Assembly: GCA_030018905.1 (NCBI GenBank)
Contig: JASEHJ010000006.1
Location: 1-36,120 of the forward strand
Source: a bacterium
Lineage (GTDB): Bacteria > Sysuimicrobiota > Sysuimicrobiia > Sysuimicrobiales > Humicultoraceae
Length of the DNA: 36,120 bases
Direction of reading: 5' to 3'
Shown: in pieces, positions 24,444 through 33,014 of the stretch
Numbering within the stretch: the stretch's first letter is position 1
Layout: the number at the start of each line of letters is the position of its first letter
The notes under the pieces: model-generated
Told to the model about the DNA's origin: nothing
The model's database searches: none
What the model saw: the letters and a program-made list of their open reading frames with translations, nothing else
Translations under genes and position numbers: made by a program

Positions 24444-25465
24444 CGCAGCCGGATGCGGGGATCTATCAACGCGTAGAGGATGTCGGCCGCCAGGTTGCCC
24501 ACCACCAGCAGCAGCGCATTGAACAGGGCAAAACCGGCGACCGCGGCCGCATCGAGCTGGATCGCGGCGTTCACACCCCAGAGCCCAATCCCAGGATAGC
24601 CGAAGACCGTCTCCGTGATGGCCACGCCGTTGAGGAGTCCCACGAACAGCAGGGCGGACATCGTCACAACCGGAATCATGGCGTTCTTGCGGGCATGCTT
24701 GTTCACCACGACCCCGTCATTCAGCCCCTTTGCCCGCGCGGTTCGCACATAATCCTGGCGGAGCGTCTCCAGCATCGAGGACCGGGTCACGCGCACGAGC
24801 GTCGCGCAGCTAACAAGGCTCAGGGTCAGCACCGGCAGCGCCAGGTGGCGCAGCGCGTCCACGAAGATCCAGAGCTGGCCGTTCAGCAGGGCGTCCACGG
24901 TCATCAGTCGGGTGTAGGGGCGGAACTGCTGGGAGAGCACGTACATGTTGGGCTCCAGCGAGAGGCGCCCTGGCGGGAAGAGCTGCCAAGCACCGTAGAA
25001 CACCATCAAGAGCAGGAGGCCCCATACGAAGGTGGGCATCGAGGTCCCGCTGATAGCGAAGAAGCGGGAGAAGTGGTCCACGACACGGTCGCGGTGCACC
25101 GCGGATAGGGTCCCCAACCAGATCCCAACGACGAGGATGGGCACGACCGCGAAGATGGTCAGCTCCAGGGTCGCCGGAAAGAAGGTGCCGATCGCCCTCG
25201 CAACCGGCATCTTGGCGGTCTCCGACCACCCCAGGTCGCCCCGCACCACGCGGCCCAACCACCCGACGTACTGGGTATGGAACGGTTTGTCCAAACCGTG
25301 TGTGCGTATGATGCTGTCCACGGCACGAAGCTGGCGCGGGTCGGTCACGTACAGGGCGGCCCGCATCTGCGGGGAGAGCATCTGAAGCAGCCCGAATATC
25401 AGGAGGGTTACCCCGAAGGCTACCAGGGGCAACAGGAGTAACCGCCGGACCACGAATGCCGTCAT
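24440..25465 (-). CDS. peptide/nickel-type ABC transporter permease (DppB/OppB family)
   Basis: The first permease subunit, 341 residues. The N-terminal helix RRLLLLPLVAFGVTLLIFGLLQML is typical of DppB. The periplasmic region has the HGLDKPFHTQYVGWLGRVVRGDLGWS motif. The EAA loop is YVRTARAKGLNDGVVVNKHA, and the tail has LVVGNLAADILYALIDPRIR. No Shine-Dalgarno stands close to the ATG. Between it and the binding-protein stop lies a large hairpin (25481-25510), so its expression may be set below that of the binding protein. The DppC-type gene overlaps its stop (ATGA). Confidence 0.93.
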   Translation of the reverse strand: MTAFVVRRLLLLPLVAFGVTLLIFGLLQMLSPQMRAALYVTDPRQLRAVDSIIRTHGLDKPFHTQYVGWLGRVVRGDLGWSETAKMPVARAIGTFFPATLELTIFAVVPILVVGIWLGTLSAVHRDRVVDHFSRFFAISGTSMPTFVWGLLLLMVFYGAWQLFPPGRLSLEPNMYVLSQQFRPYTRLMTVDALLNGQLWIFVDALRHLALPVLTLSLVSCATLVRVTRSSMLETLRQDYVRTARAKGLNDGVVVNKHARKNAMIPVVTMSALLFVGLLNGVAITETVFGYPGIGLWGVNAAIQLDAAAVAGFALFNALLLVVGNLAADILYALIDPRIRLR

Positions 25466-25480
25466 GGGAGTCCCGTGGCA

Positions 25481-25510
25481 GGGATCGGGAGGAGGTCTCC
25501 TCCCGATCCC
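25481..25510 (-). promoter_or_regulatory. 30-bp palindrome between binding-protein gene and permease gene
   Basis: Perfect 14-base arms (GGGATCGGGAGGAG at 25481-25494 and its reverse complement at 25497-25510) are separated by 2 bp. The palindrome lies 13 nt past the binding-protein stop and 15 nt before the permease start. A second small hairpin (CCCCG/CGGGG, 25508-25519) overlaps one arm and could compete with it. There is no T-run, so an mRNA-stabilising or attenuating 3' hairpin for the binding-protein message is likelier than a full terminator. Confidence 0.65.
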
Positions 25511-25523
25511 CGTGCGGGGCTGG

Positions 25524-27290
25524 CTATCTCTTAAAGATCGTGTAGAAGTACGTCCCCGGGAAGACGGGGTTATTGTACCATCCCCTCACCCAGGAGCGCT
25601 GCACGCGGAACACTACCTGATGGACCGGCGAAACCGACGGCGCCAGCTCGAAGAACTTCTGGTTTACCTGGAAATAGAGCTCTTGACGCTTCTCCTTGTT
25701 TGTCTCCTTGATCGCCTGCATGACGAGCCGGTCCAGCTCTTCGTTCTTGAACCGCTGGGCCTTGGGGAATGTGCCGTCGCTGTGCAGGAAGTGGAAGGCG
25801 AAGTTGTGGGGATCCGGGTAGTCGGCCACCCAGCCCACCCAGAAGACCGGCAGCTTGCCGTCGTTCATCGCCGCCAGGTAGGAAGCCCAGGTGATGCCCC
25901 GGACGTCCACCCTGAACTTGGGGTTCAACGCCTCGACGCCGTCCTTCAGGATGCGTGCACCGACCTCTCGGGGGATGTTGCCGGTGTTATAGAGCACGGT
26001 CAGCCTGAAGCCGCGCTCCCACACCGCACCGCCCCACGCCTCCCTGAACTCGGCGACGGCCTTCTCACGGCTCTGGGTGAAGTATTCCCTCTTCGCGTCG
26101 AAGCCCAGCATGCCCGGCGGTATCATGCCCTTGGGCAGTGTGCCCTGATTGCGAAAGGCGTCCCGCAGGAACGTTACGTAGTCGAAGGCATAGGCGAACC
26201 CTCGCCGGACCCGGATGTCGGAGAAGAAGTTGGCCGGGATTCCGGCGCCGTCCAGCCGTCCGCTACCCACGTCGGGATTGCCGCGCGTGTCGATGTCCAC
26301 CGTGAAGAAGAACCCGTCGATGCGCAGCCACGGCAGGTTGTCAATGAAGCGGATGTTCGTCGGGTCGTCATCAACCTGGGGTTGCTCGCGCCGGCTGATC
26401 GCTATGCTGTCGGCATCGCCGGCCTTGAGCATCAGAATGCGGGTCGCTGCCTCGTCAATGCTGCGAAAGACGACCCGGCTGAGCCTGGCCGGGGTGCGCC
26501 AGTAACCTTCGTTGCGCACAAGGATAACCTGCTTGCCGGCCCGGTCCCACCGTTCTAGCTTGAACGGGCCCGTGCCGTTGGCCTTTTCAAAGAAGGCGCT
26601 GGACTCTTTCTTGAGGTTGTTGTAGCGGGCCATTGTCGCGGCCGTCCCATCCCAGTCGCCGTTGGCGGCGGCCCACTTCTTGGAAGCTACGTTGGACCAC
26701 AGCGCCATGATGCTCAGGAAGGGACCGAAGGGCTCCTTCAGGGTAACAACCACGTTGTTGCCCTTGACCTGAACGGCCCGCTCCAGGTCCGAGAACCTCA
26801 GCGTCAGGTTGCCCTTGTCATCGCGGGTCTTGGTCATCCTCAGGATCGGCTCCAGGAGCAGGGACGAGGGGCCACCGTCGCGGTCTACGAGCAGGAACCG
26901 CCGCAGCGAGTAGGCGGCATCCTCGGCGGTCATGGGCGTCCCGTCGTGGAACTTCACGCCCTCCCGGATCGGGAAGGTGTAGGTCTTGCCGTCAGGCGAG
27001 ATGAGCCCGTTCTGCAGGCTGGGCACCGCCGTGGCAAGGCGGGGAACGAAGCGGTCCGTGCGGCCGCCGTCGTAGAAGATCAGCGGCTCGTAGACGTTGA
27101 AGATCACCGTGTGGCTCGAAGTGTCGTAGGCCCACGCGTAGTCGAAGGTGTCCCAGTCGCCAAAGCTGACCTGGATGAAGGTATCCGGATTCTTCACAGC
27201 TTGCCCCGTGGCGGTCCCCGTCAGTCCCACGAGGGACAGCGACAGCGTCAACGCGAGCAGGACCAATACCTGCCTTCTCAATCGTCTCAT
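25524..27290 (-). CDS. ABC transporter substrate-binding protein, family 5 (divergent member)
   Basis: A periplasmic/extracellular binding protein of 588 residues that delivers ligand to the DppBC-type pair just downstream. A signal peptide (about 1-30, LVLLALTLSLSLVGLTGTATG) has no lipobox Cys. Family-5 features include SHTVIFNVYEPLIFYDG, a YTFPIREGVKFHDGTPMTAEDAAYSLRR-type segment, NGTGPFKLERWD and WVGWVADYPDPHNFAFHF. It is clearly different from the three related binding proteins further upstream, so its ligand probably differs. GGAGGGTGACAG precedes the ATG. It has its own extended -10 promoter and ends before a strong hairpin. Confidence 0.93.
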   Translation of the reverse strand: MRRLRRQVLVLLALTLSLSLVGLTGTATGQAVKNPDTFIQVSFGDWDTFDYAWAYDTSSHTVIFNVYEPLIFYDGGRTDRFVPRLATAVPSLQNGLISPDGKTYTFPIREGVKFHDGTPMTAEDAAYSLRRFLLVDRDGGPSSLLLEPILRMTKTRDDKGNLTLRFSDLERAVQVKGNNVVVTLKEPFGPFLSIMALWSNVASKKWAAANGDWDGTAATMARYNNLKKESSAFFEKANGTGPFKLERWDRAGKQVILVRNEGYWRTPARLSRVVFRSIDEAATRILMLKAGDADSIAISRREQPQVDDDPTNIRFIDNLPWLRIDGFFFTVDIDTRGNPDVGSGRLDGAGIPANFFSDIRVRRGFAYAFDYVTFLRDAFRNQGTLPKGMIPPGMLGFDAKREYFTQSREKAVAEFREAWGGAVWERGFRLTVLYNTGNIPREVGARILKDGVEALNPKFRVDVRGITWASYLAAMNDGKLPVFWVGWVADYPDPHNFAFHFLHSDGTFPKAQRFKNEELDRLVMQAIKETNKEKRQELYFQVNQKFFELAPSVSPVHQVVFRVQRSWVRGWYNNPVFPGTYFYTIFKR

Positions 27291-27342
27291 CTGTCACCCT
27301 CCTGTCAGTCTGTCTCTCTCGTGCCGGGCCGAGAAGTTGCTA

Positions 27343-27380
27343 GCCCGCCCTCAGCCATTCTAGCACGCTGGCGGGCGGGC
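27343..27380. repeat. inverted repeat flanking the promoter of the binding-protein gene
   Basis: GCCCGCCC (27343-27350) and its reverse complement GGGCGGGC (27373-27380) flank the -10 box with a 22-bp spacer. It could be a repressor-binding operator, or a weak terminator for the ATPase gene that ends at 27407. No T-run follows. Confidence 0.4.
27357..27365 (-). promoter_or_regulatory. putative extended -10 promoter of the 25524-27290 binding-protein operon
   Basis: On the minus strand TGC-TAGAAT lies about 66 nt before the ATG, giving a leader of about 60 nt that carries a good ribosome binding site. Only a weak -35 candidate (TTACGC) is present. The -10 sits inside an inverted repeat. Confidence 0.4.
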
Positions 27381-27406
27381 GTAATGCAGTGCTTAGTGAT
27401 CGACTA

Positions 27407-28438
27407 TTACGCTGGCGTCTTGAGGACGGCCGCCTTGCTGCGCTGGTGCTTGAACGGCTGAACCGGACATGCCACATAGTGCCCATCCGCAACGTCCACC
27501 ATCGGTGGCTCGTTCACACGGCAGGACTCAACGGCATAGAGGCACCGCGTGTGGAAGCGGCAGCCCTTGGGCGGGTTGGAGGGGCTGGGCACGTCGCCGG
27601 GCAGGATGATCCGCTCGCGGCGCATCCCCGGGTCGGGAATCGGCACGGCCGACAGCAGCGCCTCGGTGTAGGGGTGCTGCGGGTTGGCAAAGATCTCTTC
27701 GACCGGGCACACCTCGACAATCTTGCCCAGGTACATCACCGCGACCCGATCGCTGATGTGCTTGACCACCGAGAGGTCGTGGGCGATGAACAGGTAGGTC
27801 AGCCCGAACTCCTTCTGCAGATCCTCCAGGAGGTTCAGGACCTGCGCCTGGATCGATACGTCGAGCGCGGAGACCGGTTCGTCGCAGATGATGAGCTTGG
27901 GGTTGACCGCCAGCGCCCGGGCGATGCCTATCCGCTGCCGCTGCCCGCCGCTGAACTCGTGCGGGTAGCGGTTGGCGTGGTAGGGGGACAGGCCGACCAC
28001 CTCGAGCAGTTCCTGAACGCGGCGCACCTTGTCCTTGCCCCGCGCCAGGTTGTGGATCTCGAGCGGCTCGCCGACGATGTCACCGACGGTCATGCGGGGG
28101 TTAAGCGACGAGTACGGATCCTGGAAGATGATCTGCAAGTTACGCCGCATGAGGCGCAGCTCTTCCTTGTGGAGCGAGAAGATGCTCCGTCCTTCGAACA
28201 CCGCGTCGCCGGCGGTGGGCTCCATGAGCCGCAGTATGACCCGGCCGGTCGTCGTCTTGCCGCATCCGGACTCACCCACCAACCCGAGCGTCTCTCCGGT
28301 GCGGATGAAGAACGACACGTCGTCCACGGCCTTGACGGCCCCGACCTGCTTCTGGAATATGAACCCCTTGGTAATGGGGAAGTACTTGCGGAGGTTGCGC
28401 ACCTCCAGGATGATCTCGCTCGCTTTCCCAGTAGCCAC
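27407..28438 (-). CDS. peptide-type ABC transporter ATPase (DppF/OppF family)
   Basis: An ATP-hydrolysing subunit of a peptide/nickel-type importer, 343 residues. Walker A is GESGCGKTT, the Q-loop is [16 protein letters not shown], the signature is [16 protein letters not shown], Walker B is [12 protein letters not shown] and the H-loop is FIAHDLSVV. The C-terminal oligo_HPY region has [15 protein letters not shown] plus a later Cys (HYVACPV), the cysteine pattern of DppD/DppF proteins. The start is GTG with GGAGG 8 nt upstream. It follows the DppD-type gene by about 10 nt. One ATPase pair appears to serve both permease pairs of the block. Confidence 0.94.
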   Translation of the reverse strand: MATGKASEIILEVRNLRKYFPITKGFIFQKQVGAVKAVDDVSFFIRTGETLGLVGESGCGKTTTGRVILRLMEPTAGDAVFEGRSIFSLHKEELRLMRRNLQIIFQDPYSSLNPRMTVGDIVGEPLEIHNLARGKDKVRRVQELLEVVGLSPYHANRYPHEFSGGQRQRIGIARALAVNPKLIICDEPVSALDVSIQAQVLNLLEDLQKEFGLTYLFIAHDLSVVKHISDRVAVMYLGKIVEVCPVEEIFANPQHPYTEALLSAVPIPDPGMRRERIILPGDVPSPSNPPKGCRFHTRCLYAVESCRVNEPPMVDVADGHYVACPVQPFKHQRSKAAVLKTPA

Positions 28439-28448
28439 AGCCTACCTC

Positions 28449-29486
28449 CTACGCTTTCCGCGTCGAGGCCAACAGCCCCGCCGCCTCGGCCGCCCGCTTC
28501 TCTTCTCCGGTCGCGTGTTCCGTATACAGATAGCACTTAGCGTAGTGCCCCGCCTGGATGTCCACGTCCGGCGGGTCCTCCTGGACGCAGATCTCCATGG
28601 CGAACGGGCAGCGTGGCGCGAATGGACAGCCCGGGGGGAGGTCAATCAGGCTTGGGGGCTGGCCCTCGATGGGAATCAGCCGCTCCTTGCGCTCGTGCAG
28701 CTTCGGGATCGAGTGCAACAGGCCCCAGGTGTAGGGGTGCTTCGGGTCCCGGAAGACACGGTTCACATCGGTGTGCTCCACCGGCTTGCCGGCGTACATC
28801 ACCACCACGTTGTCGGTCATCTCGGCCACCACGCCCAGGTTGTGGGTGATGACGATCACCGACATGTGGAACTCCTGCTGGAGCTCGCGGATCAGGTCCA
28901 GGATCTGGGCCTGGATCGTCACGTCCAGCGCCGTGGTGGGCTCGTCGGCGATCAGGATCGAGGGGTTACACGACAGCGCCATGGCTATCATGACGCGCTG
29001 CCGCATGCCGCCGCTGAACTGGTGCGGGTAGTCCTTCAAGCGTTCCCTAGCCAGCGGGATCTTGACCCGCTCGAGCATGTCCGCGGCGCGGTCCCAGGCG
29101 GTCTTCTTGTCGAGCTTCTGGTGGAGGATGACCGCCTCGGCGATCTGCTCGCCGATGGTCAGGACCGGGTTGAGAGACGTCATGGGCTCCTGGAAGATCA
29201 TGGCGATCCGGTTGCCCCGGATGTGACGCATCTCCTCGTCGGACAGCGTCAGCAGGTTACGGCCTTCAAACCAGATCTCGCCGCTTACGATCTTGCCCGG
29301 CGGGGTGGGTATGAGCCGCATGACCGACAGCGCGTGGACGCTCTTGCCGCAGCCCGACTCGCCCACTATCCCCAGCGTCTCGCCCTTCGCCAGGTCGTAG
29401 GTAAGCCCGTCCACGGCCCGCACTACGCCTTCGTCGGTATGAAAGTACGTCTTTAGGTCTCGAACGGAAAGCAGCGGCTCTGCCAC
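28449..29486 (-). CDS. peptide-type ABC transporter ATPase (DppD/OppD family)
   Basis: Partner ATPase of the DppF-type subunit, about 345 residues. Walker A is GESGCGKSV, the Q-loop [17 protein letters not shown], the signature [16 protein letters not shown], Walker [14 protein letters not shown] and the H-loop VITHNLGVV. The C-terminal four-cysteine region [15 protein letters not shown]...YAKC is intact. GTG at 29486 ([11 protein letters not shown]) is preferred because GAGAGG lies 8 nt upstream; GTG at 29495 is possible. It follows a binding-protein gene after about 70 nt and precedes the DppF-type gene in the same unit. Confidence 0.94.
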   Translation of the reverse strand: MAEPLLSVRDLKTYFHTDEGVVRAVDGLTYDLAKGETLGIVGESGCGKSVHALSVMRLIPTPPGKIVSGEIWFEGRNLLTLSDEEMRHIRGNRIAMIFQEPMTSLNPVLTIGEQIAEAVILHQKLDKKTAWDRAADMLERVKIPLARERLKDYPHQFSGGMRQRVMIAMALSCNPSILIADEPTTALDVTIQAQILDLIRELQQEFHMSVIVITHNLGVVAEMTDNVVVMYAGKPVEHTDVNRVFRDPKHPYTWGLLHSIPKLHERKERLIPIEGQPPSLIDLPPGCPFAPRCPFAMEICVQEDPPDVDIQAGHYAKCYLYTEHATGEEKRAAEAAGLLASTRKA

Positions 29487-29558
29487 ACGCCTCACCTCTC
29501 AATAATCTTCCTGAATCTTCTCCGCCGGCCGTGCGTTTCCTCCTCCGGACTCCGCGGG

Positions 29559-31232
29559 TTACTGGTCCGCCCACCGCCACTCCCAGACGTTCCAGGGCAG
29601 GTAGTACGTCCCCAACCCCACCGGCTTTACGTTCCGCATGGCCTTGGGGAAGGTGGTCAGGTCGAGCCGGAAGTAGAGCGACAGGCTCGGCAGTTCCTCA
29701 GCGAAGATCTCCTGCTGCTTCCGCAGCAGCGCTGAGCGCTTCTCCACGTCCAGCTCGGCGATTATCTGGTCCCAGATCTGGTCGTTCTCGGCGTGGCGCC
29801 AGCCAACGCGGTTGTTGCCCGACCAGTTGTTGGCAGGCGTCGGGATGCCGATGCTGTGGAACCTGTCGTGGGGCACCGACTCCGGCGTGAACAGGCTGGC
29901 GTACATCGCCATGTGCGGGAACTGCCGCCGGGTCGTGTAGGTCCCGAAGAATACCGAGGCCGGCCGGTTGCTGATGCGCACGTCAATGCCGACCTGACGG
30001 AGCTGCTCCTTTATGATCTGCTGGATCTGCTCGCGGATGGCGTTGCCCGCCGTGGTGGAGATCTCCATCTCCACGCGCTTCCCGGCGGCGTCGCGCAGGT
30101 AGCCGTCCGGGCCGGGCCGGAATCCCGCCTCGGCCAGGAGCGATCGCGCCCTTGCCGCGTCGAGGTCATACTTCTTCACATTGGGGTTGGCCGCGGGATG
30201 CCCGGGCGCCATCCACGAGTTCGCCACGGGCTGCCGGCCGCCGGAGCACGAGACCTCGGCAAGGGCCTTCCGGTCCAGCGAGTAGGCGATCGCCTGCCGC
30301 ACCCGCTTGTCCTTCAGCCACACGTCGTCCAGGTTGAAGTCAATCCGTTCCCAGACCATGGCCTCACGGTAGTTGGCCTTCACCCGGGACGCCCGCTCTG
30401 CAATCTGCTCCATCTGCATGCACGAGAAGTTGCTGATCTCCGTGGCGTCCACGCCGCCCGAGATCGCGTTGGCCTGCAGCACGGTGCTGTCGAGGATGAA
30501 CCGGACGGTCAGCTTCTTGATCGCCGGCGCGCCCAGGGGCCACTTCTCGTGGGCCTCGAAGCTCATGTGGCTGCCCGCCACCCACTCGGTCATGCGGTAG
30601 GGTCCGTTCGCAACCGGCAGCCGGAAGTACGGCTCGGCCCGTAGGTTGGCTGGGTTGGACAGATAGGGACGCTCAAGCAGATGGCGCGGCAGCGGGTACG
30701 CCTGGCCGAACGGCTCGCTTCCGGCGAACGGCCACAGCTCATTCCACTGGACCACCATCTCGTAGGGATCATTGATATTGGTGACCAAGATGTTGTCCAC
30801 CTTGTTCAAGACGAATCGGGCGGTCGAGGGCGTGCGCGGGTTGCGCAGCATGCCGTAGGTGAACCGCCAGTCCAGCGCGGTGACCGCCCGGCCGTCGTGC
30901 CAGGTGAAACCGCGCTTGAGCTTCCAGATGACGCGCATCTTGTTGTTGGGGAGAACCTGCCAGTCGCCGTCCTTCAGCGTCGGGAGCTTCTCGGCCATTA
31001 CGGGAACACGCACCCACTTCTCGTTGAAGGGCGCCGCGTACCCGAAGATCACGTTGTGGATGACGCCGGTTGCGGCCATGATCGAGAACGGGCCGATGAT
31101 ATCCGGCTCCTGCGCCATGCCGATCGTCACCCTGTCGCGCCGCTGTTGGGCCTCTACCGCCGGCCCCGCGGCGGACAGCGCGATCACGGCACTCAACACG
31201 AGAACGCTCACGCGAAGCACAACACGCGCCAT
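29559..31232 (-). CDS. ABC transporter substrate-binding protein, family 5 (paralog A)
   Basis: An exported family-5 solute-binding protein of 557 residues. The signal peptide (about 1-28) ends AVEAQQ without a lipobox Cys. Landmarks are IGMAQEPDIIGPFSIMAATG at the mature N-terminus, WKLKRGFTWHDGRAVTA, MLRNPRTPSTARFVL, GPYRMTEWVAGSHMSFEAHE, KRVRQAIAYSLDRKAL and the C-terminal LPSLSLYFRLDLTTFPKAM. It is closely similar along its whole length to 31290-32951 and to the partial protein at 34997-36120, so the three arose by duplication. It is followed by the ATPase genes with no hairpin between. Confidence 0.93.
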   Translation of the reverse strand: MARVVLRVSVLVLSAVIALSAAGPAVEAQQRRDRVTIGMAQEPDIIGPFSIMAATGVIHNVIFGYAAPFNEKWVRVPVMAEKLPTLKDGDWQVLPNNKMRVIWKLKRGFTWHDGRAVTALDWRFTYGMLRNPRTPSTARFVLNKVDNILVTNINDPYEMVVQWNELWPFAGSEPFGQAYPLPRHLLERPYLSNPANLRAEPYFRLPVANGPYRMTEWVAGSHMSFEAHEKWPLGAPAIKKLTVRFILDSTVLQANAISGGVDATEISNFSCMQMEQIAERASRVKANYREAMVWERIDFNLDDVWLKDKRVRQAIAYSLDRKALAEVSCSGGRQPVANSWMAPGHPAANPNVKKYDLDAARARSLLAEAGFRPGPDGYLRDAAGKRVEMEISTTAGNAIREQIQQIIKEQLRQVGIDVRISNRPASVFFGTYTTRRQFPHMAMYASLFTPESVPHDRFHSIGIPTPANNWSGNNRVGWRHAENDQIWDQIIAELDVEKRSALLRKQQEIFAEELPSLSLYFRLDLTTFPKAMRNVKPVGLGTYYLPWNVWEWRWADQ

Positions 31233-31289
31233 GCTGATCCCCCCTTCAGTCAGATTACCCCTCCTGGAATCGCGTCCCCCCTAGATAGA

Positions 31290-32951
31290 TCACCAGGACC
31301 ACTCCTGCGAGTTCCAGGTGATGTAGAAGCCCCCCAGGCCGGTGGGCTTCACGCTCCGGAGTTGCTTCATCGCGGTTGTCAGGTGCAGGCGGAAGTAAAG
31401 AGGCAGCGAGGCGAGGTCCTCGACGTAGAGGTCCTGCTGCCGACGGAATAGCTCGACACGTTTGGCTTCATCGAGTTCCTCATTGATCTGCTCGCAGAGC
31501 CGGTCATTGTCGGTGTTGCGCCAGCCGCTCCGGTTCGATCCCTCCCAGTTGTTGGCCGCGCTGGGGATCTGGCTGCTGTGGAAGTTGGGGAAGGCCATGG
31601 TTTCCGGCGTGAAGAGTGTGGCCCACTCGGCGAGATGCGGCCACTCCCGGCGCACTACAACGCGGCCGAAGAAGACCGACGCCGGGACGTTCTCGATGCG
31701 GATCTCAATTCCCACCGCCTTGAGCTGTTCCTTGACGATCTGCTGGGTCTGTTCGCGCGGCGCGTTCCCGGCCGTGGTCATGAAGGTCATCTCGACCCGC
31801 TTGCCGGCCCGATCGCGCAGGATGCCGTCAGGGCCGGGCGTGAACCCGGCCTCCGCCAGCAGCACGCGGGCCCGGGCCGGGTCGTACGCATACTTCTTCA
31901 CGTTGGGGTTGGCGCCATAGTGCCGGGGCGGCAGCCAGGTGTGCGCCACCGGCTGCTTGCCGTGGAACAGCGCCCTGACGATGGCCTCCCGGTCGATCGC
32001 ATAGGCGATCGCCTGCCGGACGCGCTTGTCTTTCAACCACTCGTTGTCGTTGTTGAACTCGATCCGCTCCCAGATGAGGGCTTCGGTGTAGTGGGTCGCC
32101 ACGCTGGGGTTGCGCCGCTCGATCTCGATCATCTGGTCGATGCCGAAGTTGTTGATCTCTGTGGCATCGACGCTCGCGGCCATCTGGTTGGCGGCCAGGA
32201 CTACGGCGTCAAGGATGAACCGGAAAGTGATCGTCTTGATCTTCGGCTTCTCGCCGGGAAACCGGTCGTTGGCCTCCAGGGTGATATGGCTGCCGGCCAC
32301 CCACTCCTTGAGCTTGTAGGGACCGTTGCCGACCGGCGCCCGGAAGTACGGATCGGCCTTGAGCTTCGACGGATCCCTCAGGTAGGCCGCTTCTAGGGCG
32401 TGCCTGGGCATCATCCAGTTCTCTCCATAGGGCAGCGCGTTGGCGAACGGCCACAGCTCGCTCCACTGGACGACCATGGTGTAAGGGTTGTTCACATCCG
32501 GCACCAGGATGTTGTCGATCTTCCGCAGGATGAACCGCGTCAGGGTCGGCGTCCGCGGGTTGCGGAGCATCCCGTAGGAGAACCGGGCATCCAGGGCCGT
32601 CACTGGTTTGCCATCCGCCCAGGTGAAGCCCCGGCGGAGTTTCCAGGTCACCCGCATCTTCTTGTTGGGTAGCAGTTCCCAGTCGCCGTCCTTGAGGGAC
32701 GGTAGCTTCTCAACCAGGAGGGGCACCCGCACCCACTTCTCGTTGAAGGGCGCAAAGAACGCGAAGAGCGAATTGTGGATGACCCCGGCGGCCGCCATCG
32801 TCGAGAACGGCCCCAGGATGTCCGGCTCCTGGGCCATGCCGATCGTGACCGTGTCACGCCGCTGCTGGGCCTCGCCGGCAACGGGTGCCAATCCAATAAC
32901 CAGGGCTAAAGCAGCAATCGCCGCGAACACACGCACCTGCGCGCCTCTCAT
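31290..32951 (-). CDS. ABC transporter substrate-binding protein, family 5 (paralog B)
   Basis: A second copy of the same binding-protein type, 553 residues. The signal peptide ends AGEAQQ with no lipobox Cys. Shared blocks include IGMAQEPDILGPFSTMAAAG, APFNEKWVRVPLLVEKLPSL, WKLRRGFTWADGKPVTA, NGPYKLKEWVAGSHITLEAN, KRVRQAIAYAIDREAI, ANPNVKKYAYDPARARVLL and NWEGSNRSGWRNTDNDRL. It lies 63 nt after the DppC-type permease gene with a G-rich ribosome binding site before the ATG, and 57 nt before paralog A. Differences in the variable lobes probably give a related but distinct ligand range (inference). Confidence 0.93.
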   Translation of the reverse strand: MRGAQVRVFAAIAALALVIGLAPVAGEAQQRRDTVTIGMAQEPDILGPFSTMAAAGVIHNSLFAFFAPFNEKWVRVPLLVEKLPSLKDGDWELLPNKKMRVTWKLRRGFTWADGKPVTALDARFSYGMLRNPRTPTLTRFILRKIDNILVPDVNNPYTMVVQWSELWPFANALPYGENWMMPRHALEAAYLRDPSKLKADPYFRAPVGNGPYKLKEWVAGSHITLEANDRFPGEKPKIKTITFRFILDAVVLAANQMAASVDATEINNFGIDQMIEIERRNPSVATHYTEALIWERIEFNNDNEWLKDKRVRQAIAYAIDREAIVRALFHGKQPVAHTWLPPRHYGANPNVKKYAYDPARARVLLAEAGFTPGPDGILRDRAGKRVEMTFMTTAGNAPREQTQQIVKEQLKAVGIEIRIENVPASVFFGRVVVRREWPHLAEWATLFTPETMAFPNFHSSQIPSAANNWEGSNRSGWRNTDNDRLCEQINEELDEAKRVELFRRQQDLYVEDLASLPLYFRLHLTTAMKQLRSVKPTGLGGFYITWNSQEWSW

Positions 32952-33014
32952 GATCCTCCCCCCCTTCTGTTAGTCCTGGACTGCCTTCTGCCTCCTCCAA
33001 GATCCTCGTAACGC

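Noticed and set aside
28029-29456. Plus-strand open frame (475 codons) opposite the two ABC ATPases
   Set aside because: The minus strand has all ABC motifs in order; the plus-strand frame has none.
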